This document shows, piece after piece, positions 33,851 to 46,784 of a DNA stretch of 64,000 bases (position 1 is its first letter; the number at the start of each line of letters is the position of its first letter). Under the pieces are notes generated by a model that saw only the letters and a list, made by a program, of their open reading frames with translations, did no database searches and was not told the origin of the DNA. A program made the position numbers and the translations under genes. The DNA comes from Gymnothorax reevesii (lineage: Eukaryota > Chordata > Actinopteri > Anguilliformes > Muraenidae), in NCBI GenBank assembly GCA_029721435.1, contig CM056577.1:114264219-114328218 (forward strand), given 5' to 3'.

Positions 33851-34712
33851 TTCATAAACAAAAAAGGGGCAATATGCTTTTTTCAAGATAAAGACCCAAT
33901 CTGCCCTGGGCTCATTCAACCTTTAATTATGTAAATTCGTTGAGAACACATCTTTAATGATAATGAATTGGCTGCATGAGAGATATGAAAATTTTCAAAA
34001 GGTGAAAATGAGGGAAGGGCATTTCAATATGTGGCTGCCAATGCAAAGAGAAGTGGCCCACATACTGTAGCCCAGAAACTCAATGCACAGATTGGAAGGG
34101 GGGCTGGCATGCATACACTCAGACGATTGCTAATTAAATTTTTACACCACTTGTGGTGACCTCGCCCTCTTTCCTCCATCCGCATCTGAGACAAAGACAT
34201 AGGCAACTACTGCAAAGGCAGCATATGAGAGGATGCTGGAGTGACATCACTGACAAAGCCCTGGGCAGTGTCAGCCTTTAATCACATGAGTCACATGACT
34301 TATAGGAGGCCTCTTTCCCTATGTTAATGTTCTCTCCCTTAAATCACAAGACCCGGGTTTCTCACTGCTGTGGAACAGATTCCTTCTTGTCCAACAGACA
34401 AACAAATTTCTTAATAGGATTTTTAAATTGACATTTCAGGCAAACGGAGTGAGAAAGAATTGCAACTCCCTTCTGATGACCTTGCAAACATGACCGGAGT
34501 ACCCATAAGCTTCACAGTTCATATTGCAAGATTTGTGCAAATCACTCATTGTGTGTTTATTATGGAACATTTATGTTCTGATTTCTTACTTTGCCCCTTG
34601 TGTTGTAGCATAATGTTGTCTATGGTGCAATTATTGTTTAATTTTATGTATTTTATGTATTTTGTAAGTACTTTATGCCTTTATTGAACTAGCCTGCTGC
34701 CTACATGTATTT
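33851..34712. other. Intergenic, nothing recognised
   Basis: No coding exon, terminal repeat or tandem repeat recognised. Confidence 0.4.
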
Positions 34713-34716
34713 GTAG

Positions 34717-35212
34717 TGTAATGAGAATAGAGGCCACTAGATGGCAGTATTTACCCTTTTTTTTTTTGTTAAGGCCAGACTGGAGTCATGTTTAGACATG
34801 TCCTGGACATGTCTGGGGCAAGTCTCAGAAAATTTAAAAAAAGAGGTCTAAATGTGGGTGGGGTCTGCAAGAGAGTATATAAGGAAAAGAATTGAGACAG
34901 TTAAGTAGTAGGAGAAATTGCAAGAAGATGACCAGACCTGCCATTCTGTTCAAGACCTGTGACGCTTCTTTTGTGGATTTCTTTGTTTGAGCATTTTCAT
35001 TATCCAGGACATCACCAAGCCACCCCCCCACGATAAGGGACTGTAAATATTTCTTTTTGTTTTGTTATAATCAATCTTGGTCATTTAGTTAGTTATTATT
35101 AGTCTTTGTCTTTGTTTAAAAATTAAATGTGTTTTAGTTGTTAAAACTGTGTCTGTCATCCCTTGCTGTTGCTGTTGCGTTGTAAATCTAATTACAAATT
35201 GGGGCCATAACA
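34717..35212 (+). mobile_element. Solo LTR with 4-bp target duplication
   Basis: 496 bp from TGTAATGAGAATAGAGGCCA to GGGGCCATAACA, flanked by GTAG at 34713-34716 and 35213-35216. It contains a TATA box (gagtatataagg at 34873) and an R/U5-like T-rich segment. No internal region is adjacent. Same family as 28913-29398 but opposite orientation. Confidence 0.88.
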
Positions 35213-35216
35213 GTAG

Positions 35217-35984
35217 ACAAACCTGATGAGTTTAGTCATTTAATAAAGTTTTTTTTTATTTAAAAGGACTTACTCATTAAATTTGCAAATCACTTCATTC
35301 AAATTGGGGATTTTGGGGAAGATTAACAATATCATTACTTTCGCTCAAACATAATGTTACATGGTAGTAACAGTTCTTCGATGGGTGCAAACAAAAATGC
35401 TTGTTGGGAATATTGTTATTCTTTTCAAGGCTCTTTAACCAAGGTGAAAATGCAAAGAGATGCGGCTCATGATGAAACTGCAACACCACAGGGAACGCCT
35501 AACACTGAAAGCCTAAGTGCAAGTGAGTATGAGAGACAGAAGTTGCGATGCTATGGTGAGTTTCTCCATGCGTATGGCATTCGACATTGTGAGCAGTTTT
35601 GTTTATAGTCAGTATGGCACATCTCCATGGTGATGAGTAGGCCATGACATCACACTGATCTTCCCGATCGAGTCAGTCCCCACTGTCTGGCGTTCATTCG
35701 AAGCATTGCTGAAATATAACAATACTTCCTGTTTTGCCACTTCACTGCAGGGTGCCAAATTTCAAAACTTTTACAATAAGGGGCTGCCACGGACATCCTC
35801 GCCAAAAGGTGAAGACAAAAGGATCGAAGGTGCAAACACTGTTGATGCCAACACAGCCCTGAGGCTCGGCCCCCAACAACAGTTGCCTTCGTACCTTTGT
35901 TGCTTGGTCCCTAATCACCTCTGAGATACCAAGGCAGCAAAATGTAGACTAACCTCTGAGGGCCAAGTGTTGAAAACAAATGAA
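35217..35984. other. Intergenic, nothing recognised
   Basis: An 84-codon frame at 35354-35608 has no known motif and no splice support. Confidence 0.4.
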
Positions 35985-36332
35985 TTGGTAACACTTTACA
36001 ATAAGGGTACAACAATTAACGTTCATTAACATTAGTTCATTAACTATCAGTTAATTATAGTTAGAGAGCTGAATAAGCATTACGTAGCCATAATTGAACA
36101 TTTATTAATTTTCAGTGTATCCCTTATTGTGAAATTGAAAACATCCCTTAATTATCCCCTATGTAGCACTTCAAACTATTAAACCATAATTTAGAAATTA
36201 ATACCTTAGTTGATGTGAACATCATTTGTAAATGATTACCAGGTGCATTAGTTAAATGTTATTTACCCGTTAGTAAATGCTAATTACTGCATTAATTAAT
36301 GTTAATTGTTGTACCCTTTTTGTAAAGTGTGA
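35985..36332. mobile_element. MITE with GTAACACTTTACA termini
   Basis: Termini are inverted repeats: gtaacactttacaataaggg, then tacaacaattaac, at the left; gttaattgttgtaccctttt, then tgtaaagtgtg, at the right. About 345 bp, AT-rich inside, no coding capacity. Such ends are common in teleost genomes. Confidence 0.75.
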
Positions 36333-37484
36333 TTGACTGCTGACACTAGAGCTGGTGCAGGCCACCAGATCCATGCATGTCCTACCCCCCCTTCCCCCCG
36401 ACAGGTGACACTTCAGGACCTCTGAGAGTGTGGGTGCCAGCTGCTTCAAGCCCTGAACCTGTTTAATACGTGCTCCCTTGTCTCAGGGGGACAAAACCTG
36501 AAAGACAGAGATTGAGGCCAGTACCAGTGGTCATTACTTCTCTAGCCCACAGAATGCTGAACTGTATTGGACCGCTGGGTTACACAACAAATGCAAGTCT
36601 CCAGCCCGCAGGCTGCCACAAGCTAAGAGACACACTGGAATTTGCCATGCATGGAACTCATATCTAGGCTGCTGAAATTGTTGCTAGACTTAGACTTTGG
36701 TATTCTCTGAATTGGTCTTCTGAGCTATGGCTTCTGTATATGCTACAAGACGTCCAAGTTTCCCTGTAGCAGAAAACAAGTTACCAAACCTCCGAGACAG
36801 GGCCAGAAAAAGTGGCGAGGGGTGAGCTAAATCCAAGGCCCAAGCACACCACTCAGCATCTTAAGGGACATGTCACACTGCTTGTGCTAGTGGTTCAAAG
36901 TGCCAATCCGCACAACAGATACATTTTATGTCCCTCCTGAGTTCTTAAGAAGGACGCTTCCCTACAATATTGTTAAGAAATTCAGAGAAATCTACGTGCT
37001 TGTAGTGCAAGGCTGAACACCAATATTGAATGTGGCAGCTTATGAGGTGCTAAATATGACAGCGGAAAATCTGGACTTCTATCAAGCAGGAATGGGAATA
37101 AATTCCTCTTGTAAAGTTGCAATAATCAGTGCCTTCAGTTTCCAACTGTTTGCAGAGTGTCCTCAAAAGGAAAAATAATGTAACACAGAGGTAAACAGGC
37201 CCCCGTCCAGACTGTTTTTCAAAAGTGTTGCTGGCAAGACCTAAGTAAATAGCGTATATAGAATAAATGTATATTGACAAAGAAAATTAAAGTGGATTAA
37301 TTAAAACATTAAAGATCCTCTTGGGGAGGTGTTTCTGCTACATTCCTATTTTCATTGAAGTTGGAAAATGCAAGTAAAATACAAAAACATTGATGCTGTA
37401 AATCCTCTTTGACCTGTATTACACCGAAAACAGCACAAAGGCAAGACATTTTATGTTTTTTCATCTGTACTCCATTGTTTTTTG
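36333..37484. other. Intergenic, nothing recognised
   Basis: No coding exon or repeat recognised. Confidence 0.35.
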
Positions 37485-38560
37485 GAACCCTTATTTGGAA
37501 TGTCATGCCTGCAACACATTCCTGAAAAGTTGGAACTGATGTGTGTTTAAATCTGTATTTCATCACCATGCCTTTAAACAGGACTCCAAGTAATTGTTTG
37601 GGAAACTGGGGATGTAGATTTTTTCATTTAAGAAGAATTTTTCCCCACTCTTCCTTGTTATCCATCCTCAGCTGCTCAGACATCTGGGGACTTCATTGAT
37701 TCATTTCATCCTTCTTTAAGCAATGCGAATTTTCAAAAGAAGACAGTTCTGGACTGCAGGTAGGCCAGTCTAGCAACCTAGTATGGCAAGTTTCTGTATT
37801 ATGCAGAATGTGGCTATTAATGCCTTGTTTAATTAAGCATGGGCAAGCCTGAAAAAGTTGTCTCCTAGAAGAAAGCATGTTTTTCTCCAAAATATATAAA
37901 TGTCCATCAGCATCAATGACACTGTCACAGACGTTCAAGTTACCTACTTCATGGGCCCTAAAACGCCCTCGTACCATGACAGACACTGGCTTTGAACGTT
38001 TCTTTGCTAACAACTGGGAAGGTCCTCATCTTCTTTGGCCACAAAAACACAATATCAGTAATTACCAATAGCCAATTTATATCAGGTTCAACAACAGCAC
38101 AAGTGTTTCCAGTGTCTATCACTCTATTTCATAATTGCTCAAGCCAAGAGAAGACCACAACATTTCTGGATGTTTTGGGCATATAGTTTCCTTAATCCAT
38201 ACAATATTCACTTGCATTTGTTGATGCATTGATAAACGGCATTTATTGATCAAGGTTTTTCGAAATTAGTCCCAGCCCATGTGAATATATCAATCACATG
38301 AGCATGCCGGTTTTCAATGCAGTGCCATCTGCGGTATAAAAGATCAGGGGCTCTCAGCATTGATTTTTTTAATGTCATCCTTTATATGCAGTGATTTCTC
38401 AACATTCCCTGAATCTTTTATTATGCGAAATAGATGGTGTTTTTTTTAGGTTGCGTTTTAACTGCTGGATGATTTAATCGTGTGGTTTGTTGTGGACTCT
38501 CCTCTTATACCCAAGCATGTGAGCGTCATATGTTCAATACTTATAAATCTGCTTTCAGCA
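37485..38560 (-). mobile_element. Tc1-like transposon, family B, copy 3 (decayed)
   Basis: aatgtcatgcctgcaacaca at 37499 matches the subterminal block of the other family B copies. Minus-strand 38013-37693 keeps KPVSVMVRGRFRAHEVGNLN and LLDWPTCSPELSSFEN, where IENVW has decayed to FENSH. The terminal repeats are lost. It is older than the other two copies. Confidence 0.72.
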
Positions 38561-39911
38561 TTCTGACACTTTCAGAGTATTTCACTCATACTTTATAACT
38601 GCGGGTTTTACATAATTAGGAATTAAATACATTTTATATAATATTTTTAGTATTTTTTTTTATCTTGTTTAATGTATATCCATGGCAGACCACACGAAAA
38701 TAGGTTTGGAACTGTAGATTAGCAATTCATCATTCATCATTCTCTCTTCTTTCAGCCTCAGAGAGACGTTGCCATGGTTTATGTCTCCCCCGTCTCCCTT
38801 TGTTCTCCCTCTGCTGCCTCCTGCTGCTCAACAGTGACATCATCCTCCCATGAGGAAAACTGTGATGGCAAATAGTCCTGATTCAGCAAATACTCTATAT
38901 TGTTGCTCCTCCCCCACTCTTGACTCCATCCCAGTGTCTCCACCTACTTCTCTCTTGGTTACTAAGCTGGGCACAATAAATTTGCAAATCAGGATCAGAT
39001 TTATCAATAATTATTACATTTGTATGTGCTGCAGGTTTATTGTTTACAATAGTTTATCATTTTTGCACATGCTACTTCAGTGACATGATTAGTGATTGGA
39101 GCAACTTAACTACATTAACAATCACAATCGCATCTGTCTTTTGTCATTAGCAAAGCAGCCTTGCTTGTGATAAACAGTTTGGTAAATGAGACCCTGAGAG
39201 TGGTTTACTCAACAAGAAACCAGATCCTATTGTGGCCAAGAAAATTCACCCCTCTAAGTATGGATTTACTTTTCCAAAAAAAAAAAAGTTTTTACATCAA
39301 AGTCATTTACCTTCTTTGAAGGCCTGATGGCCGCAGATAGCTGAATATAATTGAATGAGGCAGGTGAAAACATGCATTTGAGAAATTTTTGACTGCCATC
39401 CCCTCTGAGCCTGAGTCGGTGTGTCCGTTGGGAACCCTGCCTGCACAGCAGACCTGCGGCAGAGGCACTGAATGGAAGCTTTCAAGTCCATGAGGGCGGA
39501 GCCAACGGAACAGCTCGCTCAGACGGATTTGTCGTTCTCCCTTTGTTGTGGATGTAAATGCCGGTTTTGTTGCTAGCTGCAATGATAGCTGAATGGAGTC
39601 TTGGCAGCTGATCTCTGATTATCTATTGTGGCATTTGAAGTAAACAGCTGCCAAAACAACAGCCCAGGGCAGGACCAACAGTAAACTTTTTCTCTTCTCA
39701 TATACACAATTGAAAATTTCCACTGACAGAATGACAAGTGCTTCTAATACATGTACTTCTAATGTAAACAACAATATATGTCCACAGTTAAATTTACCCC
39801 AGATATTCACTGGCAATCAGCAATTAACCTGTTGGCAATCCAAAAACTAATAATTTTAGGGCTTCTTACAAGCTTTTATTTCACAGAATAATTCAGAGAC
39901 AGTAAGAATGG

Positions 39912-39942
<31 letters not shown>

Positions 39943-42179
39943 GAGCAATGCTACAAAGGATGGTGGCCAGATTTGAATCAACAATGGCATAGCTCATAGG
40001 GCTGCAAGCAACTGTGAGACACCCCCATCAACTCACAGTTGACTGTCGGACATACTTGGTAGCGATATTATTATTAATCACCTTGTCTTCAGTCAGAATT
40101 TGCCAATAATACTAAATCAATGAATATTGTTTGCCTTATTTGATAATGGGGTTCATGCTTGCAAAAAAAGACCTTTTTTGTGTACTCTGAAAAAAGTTAA
40201 ACAGCTTGACAAAATGTTTTTCAAGTAATTTCTAAATAAATTATGCACACTTTTTGTTAATCAAATTAACGTAGAGTTCTTTAACTAATTTATGTGGAAC
40301 TGTTTTACCTCTTTCAGTATGAATTTTTATTTGTAGTATGTAAAATGAAAAAATCAGTGCCTACATCAAGGTTATACTGATGTATGCTTTTGCTGTTAGC
40401 ATTGTTAGCATTCCCTTATATTTCCAGTACTGTGTATCTGCATTACTGCGCAGATTGCAGTTTGATGCAACCATTGTCTCAAACATCCTTTGCCAATCAT
40501 ATGGTCAATGACCACACATTACTTAAGTCACCACATTTTATCTCACAACATCACAGACTCCGTGCATTAGATGAAGCAAAAAATCAAGAGCTAACAAACA
40601 GGAAACTGTGCATTTATGGAGAGTAAATTTGGTCATGAGAGAATTTATAAAAATCCTGCATGGTGCTTGCGTGGGTTTCCATGTTGCCACATGTTGTGCT
40701 GCAGTGTTTAATCATTCCAATACTACCATTTTGTGTCATTTTATGAACATTTTAATTCTGCATCCAGGCACATGACTGAGTGCAGTGGATCCAAAAATGT
40801 CATTCATTTGCAAGTGTGTTGTAGTATTTATGAAATTCAGTTATTTAAGCTCAAATATATTAAAAATAAGCCTACAAAATGATGACAGCCTCAGTTCAGC
40901 CTGGTTTCCAGTGACATCAATTTTTTTCCCCTTAGGATGTCTTGTGAGTAAATTTAGTCGACTCATAGTACCAAACCTGCATAGGATTATAATCCTGGCC
41001 TCTCATAAGAAAATATTAATCAATAGATTCATTTATAAAACCCTGCATGCACATGGTATAAGTACAATTGAGAAGATGAGGACCCTGGTCTTGTTATGCT
41101 AATTCATTGCGAGTTGCATATTTGCAAATAATGCATTTGAACAGTGCTTGCATTAGCTGAACATTTAAAAGTCCCTGCATTAAGGGTTGGCTTAAACCCA
41201 AATGCGCATCCCACATACAAACGATATTAAAGGTTTAAATAGTGGCTAATTTCACTGCTGGCAGTAGTGAATATGAAGGGTTGTTTTCCAGAAGTGCGCA
41301 AGTCCGTTTTCATCTTTTTAGAGAAACTAGATTTTAAGAATTTAAAAACTTGTGGGGATCATGTTACATGTGTTAAGCTGATGTAAATGTAATGATATAT
41401 CAGTAAAGATGTCTTGAAACATATTAGGAGAACTTCTAGTCTCTATCATGCTTCTTGGCCCAGATATTTCAAACACCAGTCTGCGGACTTGAGTACTTTT
41501 AGAAGCAAATGCCTCGAACTAATTTAACTAATAAACTAATCACCGAATATATTATTAAATAATTTAATTTTTCAGAATACTAAAACAGAACATCTTTTTT
41601 GAAAAGAAAACACCACTTTCTAATGAAAATGAACAGCAAATATAGTCATACCATTATACTATAGTCAAGGATGTCAAAAAGCTTCTTGAACAAAATGAAT
41701 GGAAGATATATACACAATGAAATTGAAGGTAAATGCAGCTGAACAAAGTTCACAATAAAAACCAATCTCCATAAATCATGAATGGGCAGTACCACCATCC
41801 AAACAGGTTTAATGACTTCATTCTTCATTGATATGAAAGTTAGGCCAAAGAATAAGCAGGTAAAAAAGATTACCTTTTGCCAGACTTATTTTCTGCTTGT
41901 TTTTAGCCTGTTTCCGGCTGCCCGGATCTTTTTTTTTTGTATTTTAGCTCTTCTGGGTTCAATCCGAACAAACACATCCTCGCTTGGTGAAGTCAGCCAT
42001 TTTGGTTAAGTAAGAAAGCAACAGTGGCTGCTATTGGCCAACCAATTTTCTAAATGATGCTTGGATTGGCTGACTGCACTTGTGTACCTGTAGAAGTTTT
42101 AGACTGGAGTTGGTCACTGCAAGAAGTAGCTTCTTGGGTAATTTCCAATTCACTGCTCATAAGCAGCCCTGATAAGGTG
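38561..42179. other. Intergenic, no gene recognised
   Basis: About 3.6 kb of AT-rich sequence. It includes a (GA)n run at 39914-39946 and a short A-run near 39279. Frames up to 105 codons (40785-41102) lack motifs or splice context. Confidence 0.4.
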
Positions 42180-42920
42180 GGGTTGCTTTCAGCACTTGCG
42201 TGAGTTGTCAGCCGCATCCGCCGCCGTGCCAGTGGCGGCCACCGCTACACTTTTGTTTCACCTATCACTTTTTTGCTATCCTCACCTTATTTTTAATACT
42301 TTAGTCACAGTTAATATAGCCCTGGGAAATTGTTTTGGCATAATCACTGGCCACTTCAAAGGTCAATGTCATGACAACTGGCCAAGCCCCTCAAAATTCT
42401 TGCTAACGTTTTTACGATAGAAACTTGTGACTTGGAATATAGCAAATGTGTATCACGGTAAATCTTCTACCAACCTTGGGTGTCATTCCACTCAAGGTCA
42501 AGGTCACAGCAAAACTTCATTACTGTTGAGGCATCTTAAACTTTCTTGCTAACTTGAACCCATTTTGTACTTGAGTCACAGTTATTATACTGCCGGGAAA
42601 TTGTTCTGGCAAAATTATTGGTCATTTCAAAGGTATAAGTCAAGAAATCTGGCCACGCTCCTCAAAATACCTCTTAACACAATCACTTCAAAAGATTTTA
42701 TGACACCAAGCTGTAATTAGATACATAGGAACTATTGTATAGAACAGGACTCAGCTTCTGTGAACTTCTGGGTGAACTGCGTTCATGGTCAAGGTCATAG
42801 TGAGGTCTAGGTCATGGATGTACTTACATAAAACTTCTTGTTGACACAAATTTTTTATATGTTTGATAATTCTTCACGAAATTTACTTACATAATGTGTC
42901 CCAAGGACAGGTGGAATGGA
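42180..42920. repeat. GC-headed, AGGTCA-rich tandem repeat, copy 2
   Basis: A CCG-rich head (ccgcatccgccgccgtgcca at 42212) is followed by units about 272 bp apart. gtcacagttaatatagccct at 42304 and gtcacagttattatactgcc at 42576 are equivalent points. Caaggtcaaggtcac blocks occur near 42495, and further ggtcaaggtcat near 42787. Confidence 0.65.
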
Positions 42921-45208
42921 GGGGCTGCTCTGTTTTTGTGGTGTCCCGCAAACACTTTTCAAGTTTTACATTGTACTAGAGTGATTCTTGGCCAAAATTA
43001 TCTTATGTGGCCTATTCCTAATCAATGAAAGAATGGATTTGTGGTGTTATCTGATTTTAAATGAATATGGACTTGAGCACTTATGGAAATTACCCCTTCA
43101 TATGAGGTATGAATTTCAAGTTTTTTCTGAGACAGGGAGGAAAAGATGCAGGCATTTGTCACAACCGTCATTGAATCCCCAGTCTGTCTCTTCGTAGTTC
43201 AGCAGCTTGCATGTCTATGAAGTCTATGTGTGCTGTGATTGGCTTACATCCTGTAAGTCTCTCCCCCTTGGCTGATCCTCGATATGCGGTTGTGCACTTA
43301 ATGACGGCATAATGAGTATGCAGAGGGCATGGAAACCCGACAACATGACCATTATTATCAAAAGCTGGAACATAGAGGAAACAAATGTACATTTCTTTCC
43401 GCTGAAATCAATCCTCAAAGAGAATCAATATTACTGACAAATTGGAACGGGAACTGCCAACCACATCCCGACCTGCACCGAATGACCTATTACGTCAGTG
43501 ACAGAACACACGGACACGTGCCAGTATATTAAGCATGGCAAACAGTGGATTTGAGGGTGAGAGTTTGTCTTCCAATTTGGAAGACTGGAGCAACATTGGA
43601 TTGGAATACAGTCAAGGAAGGAAGAACTGGAGGTGGAAGAATATGTGCGGCTATAGCCCTATAGCCCTATATATTCGAACCTTCAAGAGGCTAGAGATCT
43701 TGATGGCAGAAGTCAATAAATTTGACAGTATTTATTGACTTGACAGAAGTCAATACATTTCATAATTTATCAATATGTAATTAGCAAAACATCAAAATTA
43801 TCATGCAAAATTATTCAGAGACATCCATTCCTGATAATCAAGTCCTTGTTCCAGTCAAGATATAAAGTTATAACCATAATCAAAACGTTTCAATCACAAT
43901 GATCAAGCACCATTCATTGCACTTTGCTGCATATCCTGAATACATGCCCTGGATTAGCGCTCCAGGATCATAATAATCCGCAGCACTTAGTTTTGAAAAA
44001 GCAATTGGGCCTCAAAAAAAATTAGAATTTTTATTTCATCATCAGTAAATTTTATGATTTTTCTGAAGGTTAAATAGCCAGAAATGGCATCACGGCCATT
44101 TCTGGAGAGGAGAGGAAAATGCTCAAAATTGAAGCGCTTTGACAAGGATGTGGCGCTTTATCAATGAAAGGCTTACCACCAACGTTAGTTTGGAAGACCA
44201 TTTAATTGATCCATGCCGTAAAATAAGATTATGAAACAGGGTTTACATGCCCTCTAGTTCATATGAAAGTTGCTGGATTGCAAGCTCAATTTCATGTAAG
44301 TAATCCAAGTCAATGTCTAGTTTTAAAACTCTTGTCTACGTGTAACTAGTACTTGAGATAGCCTTTGCCCTTGAAGTCATTAAAATCATTCAGTTGATTT
44401 GAACAAGCCCCCAGTCCTAATCAGGGCCTACGACTGGGACGAGTTTAATTTAACTCCATTCAAGTCTGTTCCTGTTCTTCGACTCAAAATAATGAATTTT
44501 GTGAAAAGTGAATTTAGTAGTGATAATTTGGCAAAATGCAAAAAAATCCACAAAGTGTGATTTCAAGTCAAATGCCTGCTGGTCAATATCATAGACATAA
44601 ACATTTCCATGTTTCGGTAATAATTCGTAACACTCCTCCGCATGTACTACACTGCTTTTTTTTTTTTGCAAATCTGTCACTCAGTGCGGCCAAAAACTCA
44701 GTTAGCCGAAAGAAACATTTGTTCACTGATGGGAAACGCATTCTCAGTGGATAAATAGAAAAATCTTTTCACCGCAGATCTTGCCGCATAGAAATGACAG
44801 ACATATTTTTGTTTTGCCAAAAACCATTGGCAGCGTGGGATTCTCACTGATTGGCTGCATGAATATATCGCAGTTAGCGGAAAAACTGGCTTGGCATTCA
44901 TTGTGCTTTGGAATGAAAGTTCAAACATACTACAGAGTGAGTAAAATAAAACAATACACTTTTTAACGGGTCATTTTGTGAGGGTCATTATGACATGCAC
45001 TCGACAGCCGTGAAGGCAAAACTGAAGTTGACAAAGCCGTGGAAGTATACGTATGTTTCATTAATGCCTCACAATTTTGGTACAAGCCCTTTTTTGTCCA
45101 ATAAAAACTGATTTGATTGTCCGATCTAGAAGACATTTTCAGATTAGTTGAGTTTACCTTCTGCTTTTAATCATCTCTGAAAACTCAAATGAAAAAGTAG
45201 AATGTTAT
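42921..45208. other. Intergenic, nothing recognised
   Basis: Short frames only. The 67-codon frame at 43535-43738 has no secure family. Confidence 0.4.
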
Positions 45209-45395
45209 GGGGCACGATGGTTCGTCGGTCTAAGCGCGCGCACCATAAAGGCTGTGGTCTTCCTAGGGCGACCCGGTTCGACTCCAGCTCTGGTCATTTG
45301 TCGCATGTCTTACCCCATTCTTCTCCCCAGTTTTCCTGTCTCTCTCTACTGTGTGACTATCAAAATAAAGGTGTAAATCCCCCCAAAAAATTCTT
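45209..45395 (+). mobile_element. tRNA-derived SINE, plus orientation
   Basis: An A-box-like gatggttcgtcggtctaagc near 45217 and a B-box-like ggttcgactcc near 45272 form the tRNA head. The body has catttgtcgcatgtcttacc, then cccattcttctcccc, and the tail ends aaaggtgtaaatcccccc plus A-run. Imperfect flanking repeats (agtagaatgtta and agtataatgtta) fit a target duplication. Same family as 47527-47720. Confidence 0.85.
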
Positions 45396-45439
45396 TAAAA
45401 ATAGTATAATGTTAGCGTCAGAAAATTGTTTCATGTTTC

Positions 45440-45660
45440 ATTGTTTCATGAAAAATGTTTGATTCCAGAATCGCGAAGCGAGCAACATTGCACTCGTGTC
45501 CAGCAGTAAGGCAACGACTCTACCTTACCCGTCGCAATCTGAATAAAGACGGAGAAAAGTAGCACCAGTGCTGTATAAAGGGGGTTACCGGAGCAATTTA
45601 AGACCGCGCTGAAACAAGGTAACCCACTTCATATAACACTGCTCATTTTCTACTCAGATA
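45440..45660. repeat. Imperfect fold-back sequence
   Basis: agcaccagtgctgtataaag followed by ggggttacc (45561-45590) pairs imperfectly with ggtaacccacttcatataac followed by actgct (45618-45643). The loop is about 27 bases. Origin unknown. Confidence 0.4.
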
Positions 45661-46239
45661 GAAGTCTCAACTTGGGGAGTAAGGACAAATCTGATGATGA
45701 CGGATTTTAAATATGGTTATAATGTGACATGGAAGGGGGGCTGATTGAACTGTGATGGTCACTGTCATATGGATACTTGAATATAATAATCGAATATTGG
45801 CTATTTTACTGACATCAATGGTCACAAGTTTCTAAGATAATTACGCTGGGCTTACTATAATTGAAATAGCAATGTGTAGTGGACAATTCAGAATGACTGT
45901 TAAGGACATTGATTTTCAATCTGGTTGACTGCTAAATGAGGTGGGGTGAAATTGGCTGGAGACAGGGGCTTAGCTAGTTTGCAAGCTTGCTCCATAGCTG
46001 GCTAGCTCCACAGACTTTGTTTTCATACAAACTAGTGCAATGGCTTAGCTCACACGCTCTGTGCAACCGAAATGGGGCTTGAGATCAGGCTAATCCCGTG
46101 CCGTTCCTGAGCTAATCCTTTATCCCGCCTTCGTGCAATAGGCCCCTGGAATACGTCTGTGCCAACAGGGTTTAAAAAGCCCGTTGATGGGCTATTGGTC
46201 TTTCAGTATATTCAGGTAGTTTGCTGAATTGATTATATC
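45661..46239. other. Intergenic, nothing recognised
   Basis: No exon or repeat recognised. Confidence 0.35.
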
Positions 46240-46254
46240 CGGGATATTATGTTT

Positions 46255-46765
46255 TTGGTCCGGCCGCCGCCGCCGCTGTGCCGCCCTACGTGTTATTGGC
46301 CACCAGGGGCCAAAAACTGAAAAATCACTGTTTTTATCATATCTCTGGAAATATTTGTCCGATTGACCTCAAATCAAGTGCAAATGAAAGGTCATGACCT
46401 GAGGATGTGTCCATTATACCTGTTTGGTTCAAAATTTTGATACAAGGTGGAGCTTTGTCACATAAAATTCACAATTTTTGCCATATCTTTGGAACCATTT
46501 GTCCAATTGACATGAAACTATGTGCAACTGCAAGGTCATGACCTCACAACCTGTCACATGATGACATCATACCTGTATGGTTCAATATTTTGCCACCAGG
46601 TGGCGCTTTGTGATGGAAAATTACCGTTTTGGCTATATCTTCAGAACCATTTGTCCGATTGACCTGAAATTAAGTTCAAATGAAAGTCTATTCAAGGATT
46701 GGGGAATTGGGGGATTGGGGGCATTCGGGGATATACCCCAAGCCGTCGCCTCCGACGGCATAAGC
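46255..46765. repeat. GC-headed tandem repeat, copy 3, with CTCF-like blocks
   Basis: The head ggccgccgccgccgctgtgc at 46262 precedes about three units of roughly 145-150 bp. Each has a gccaccaggtgg-type block followed by an atatctctggaa/atttgtccgattgacct segment and gcaaggtcatgacct. The best block is CCACCAGGTGGCGC at 46593-46606; an earlier one, GGCCACCAGGGGCC, is at 46298-46311. Confidence 0.7.
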
Positions 46766-46784
46766 CTAGTTTAATTGCTGCAGA

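Noticed and set aside
28913..35212. The two LTRs as ends of one retrotransposon
   Set aside because: They are inverted relative to each other; LTRs of one element must be direct repeats, and each has its own flanking 4-mer.
43535..43738. Small frame starting MANSGFEGESLSSNLEDW
   Set aside because: It faintly recalls acidic N-termini of repeat-associated fish proteins, but there is no second exon or domain to support a call.
45209..45290. Possible functional tRNA gene
   Set aside because: A- and B-box-like motifs are present, but it continues into a SINE body with a tail and flanking target duplication.
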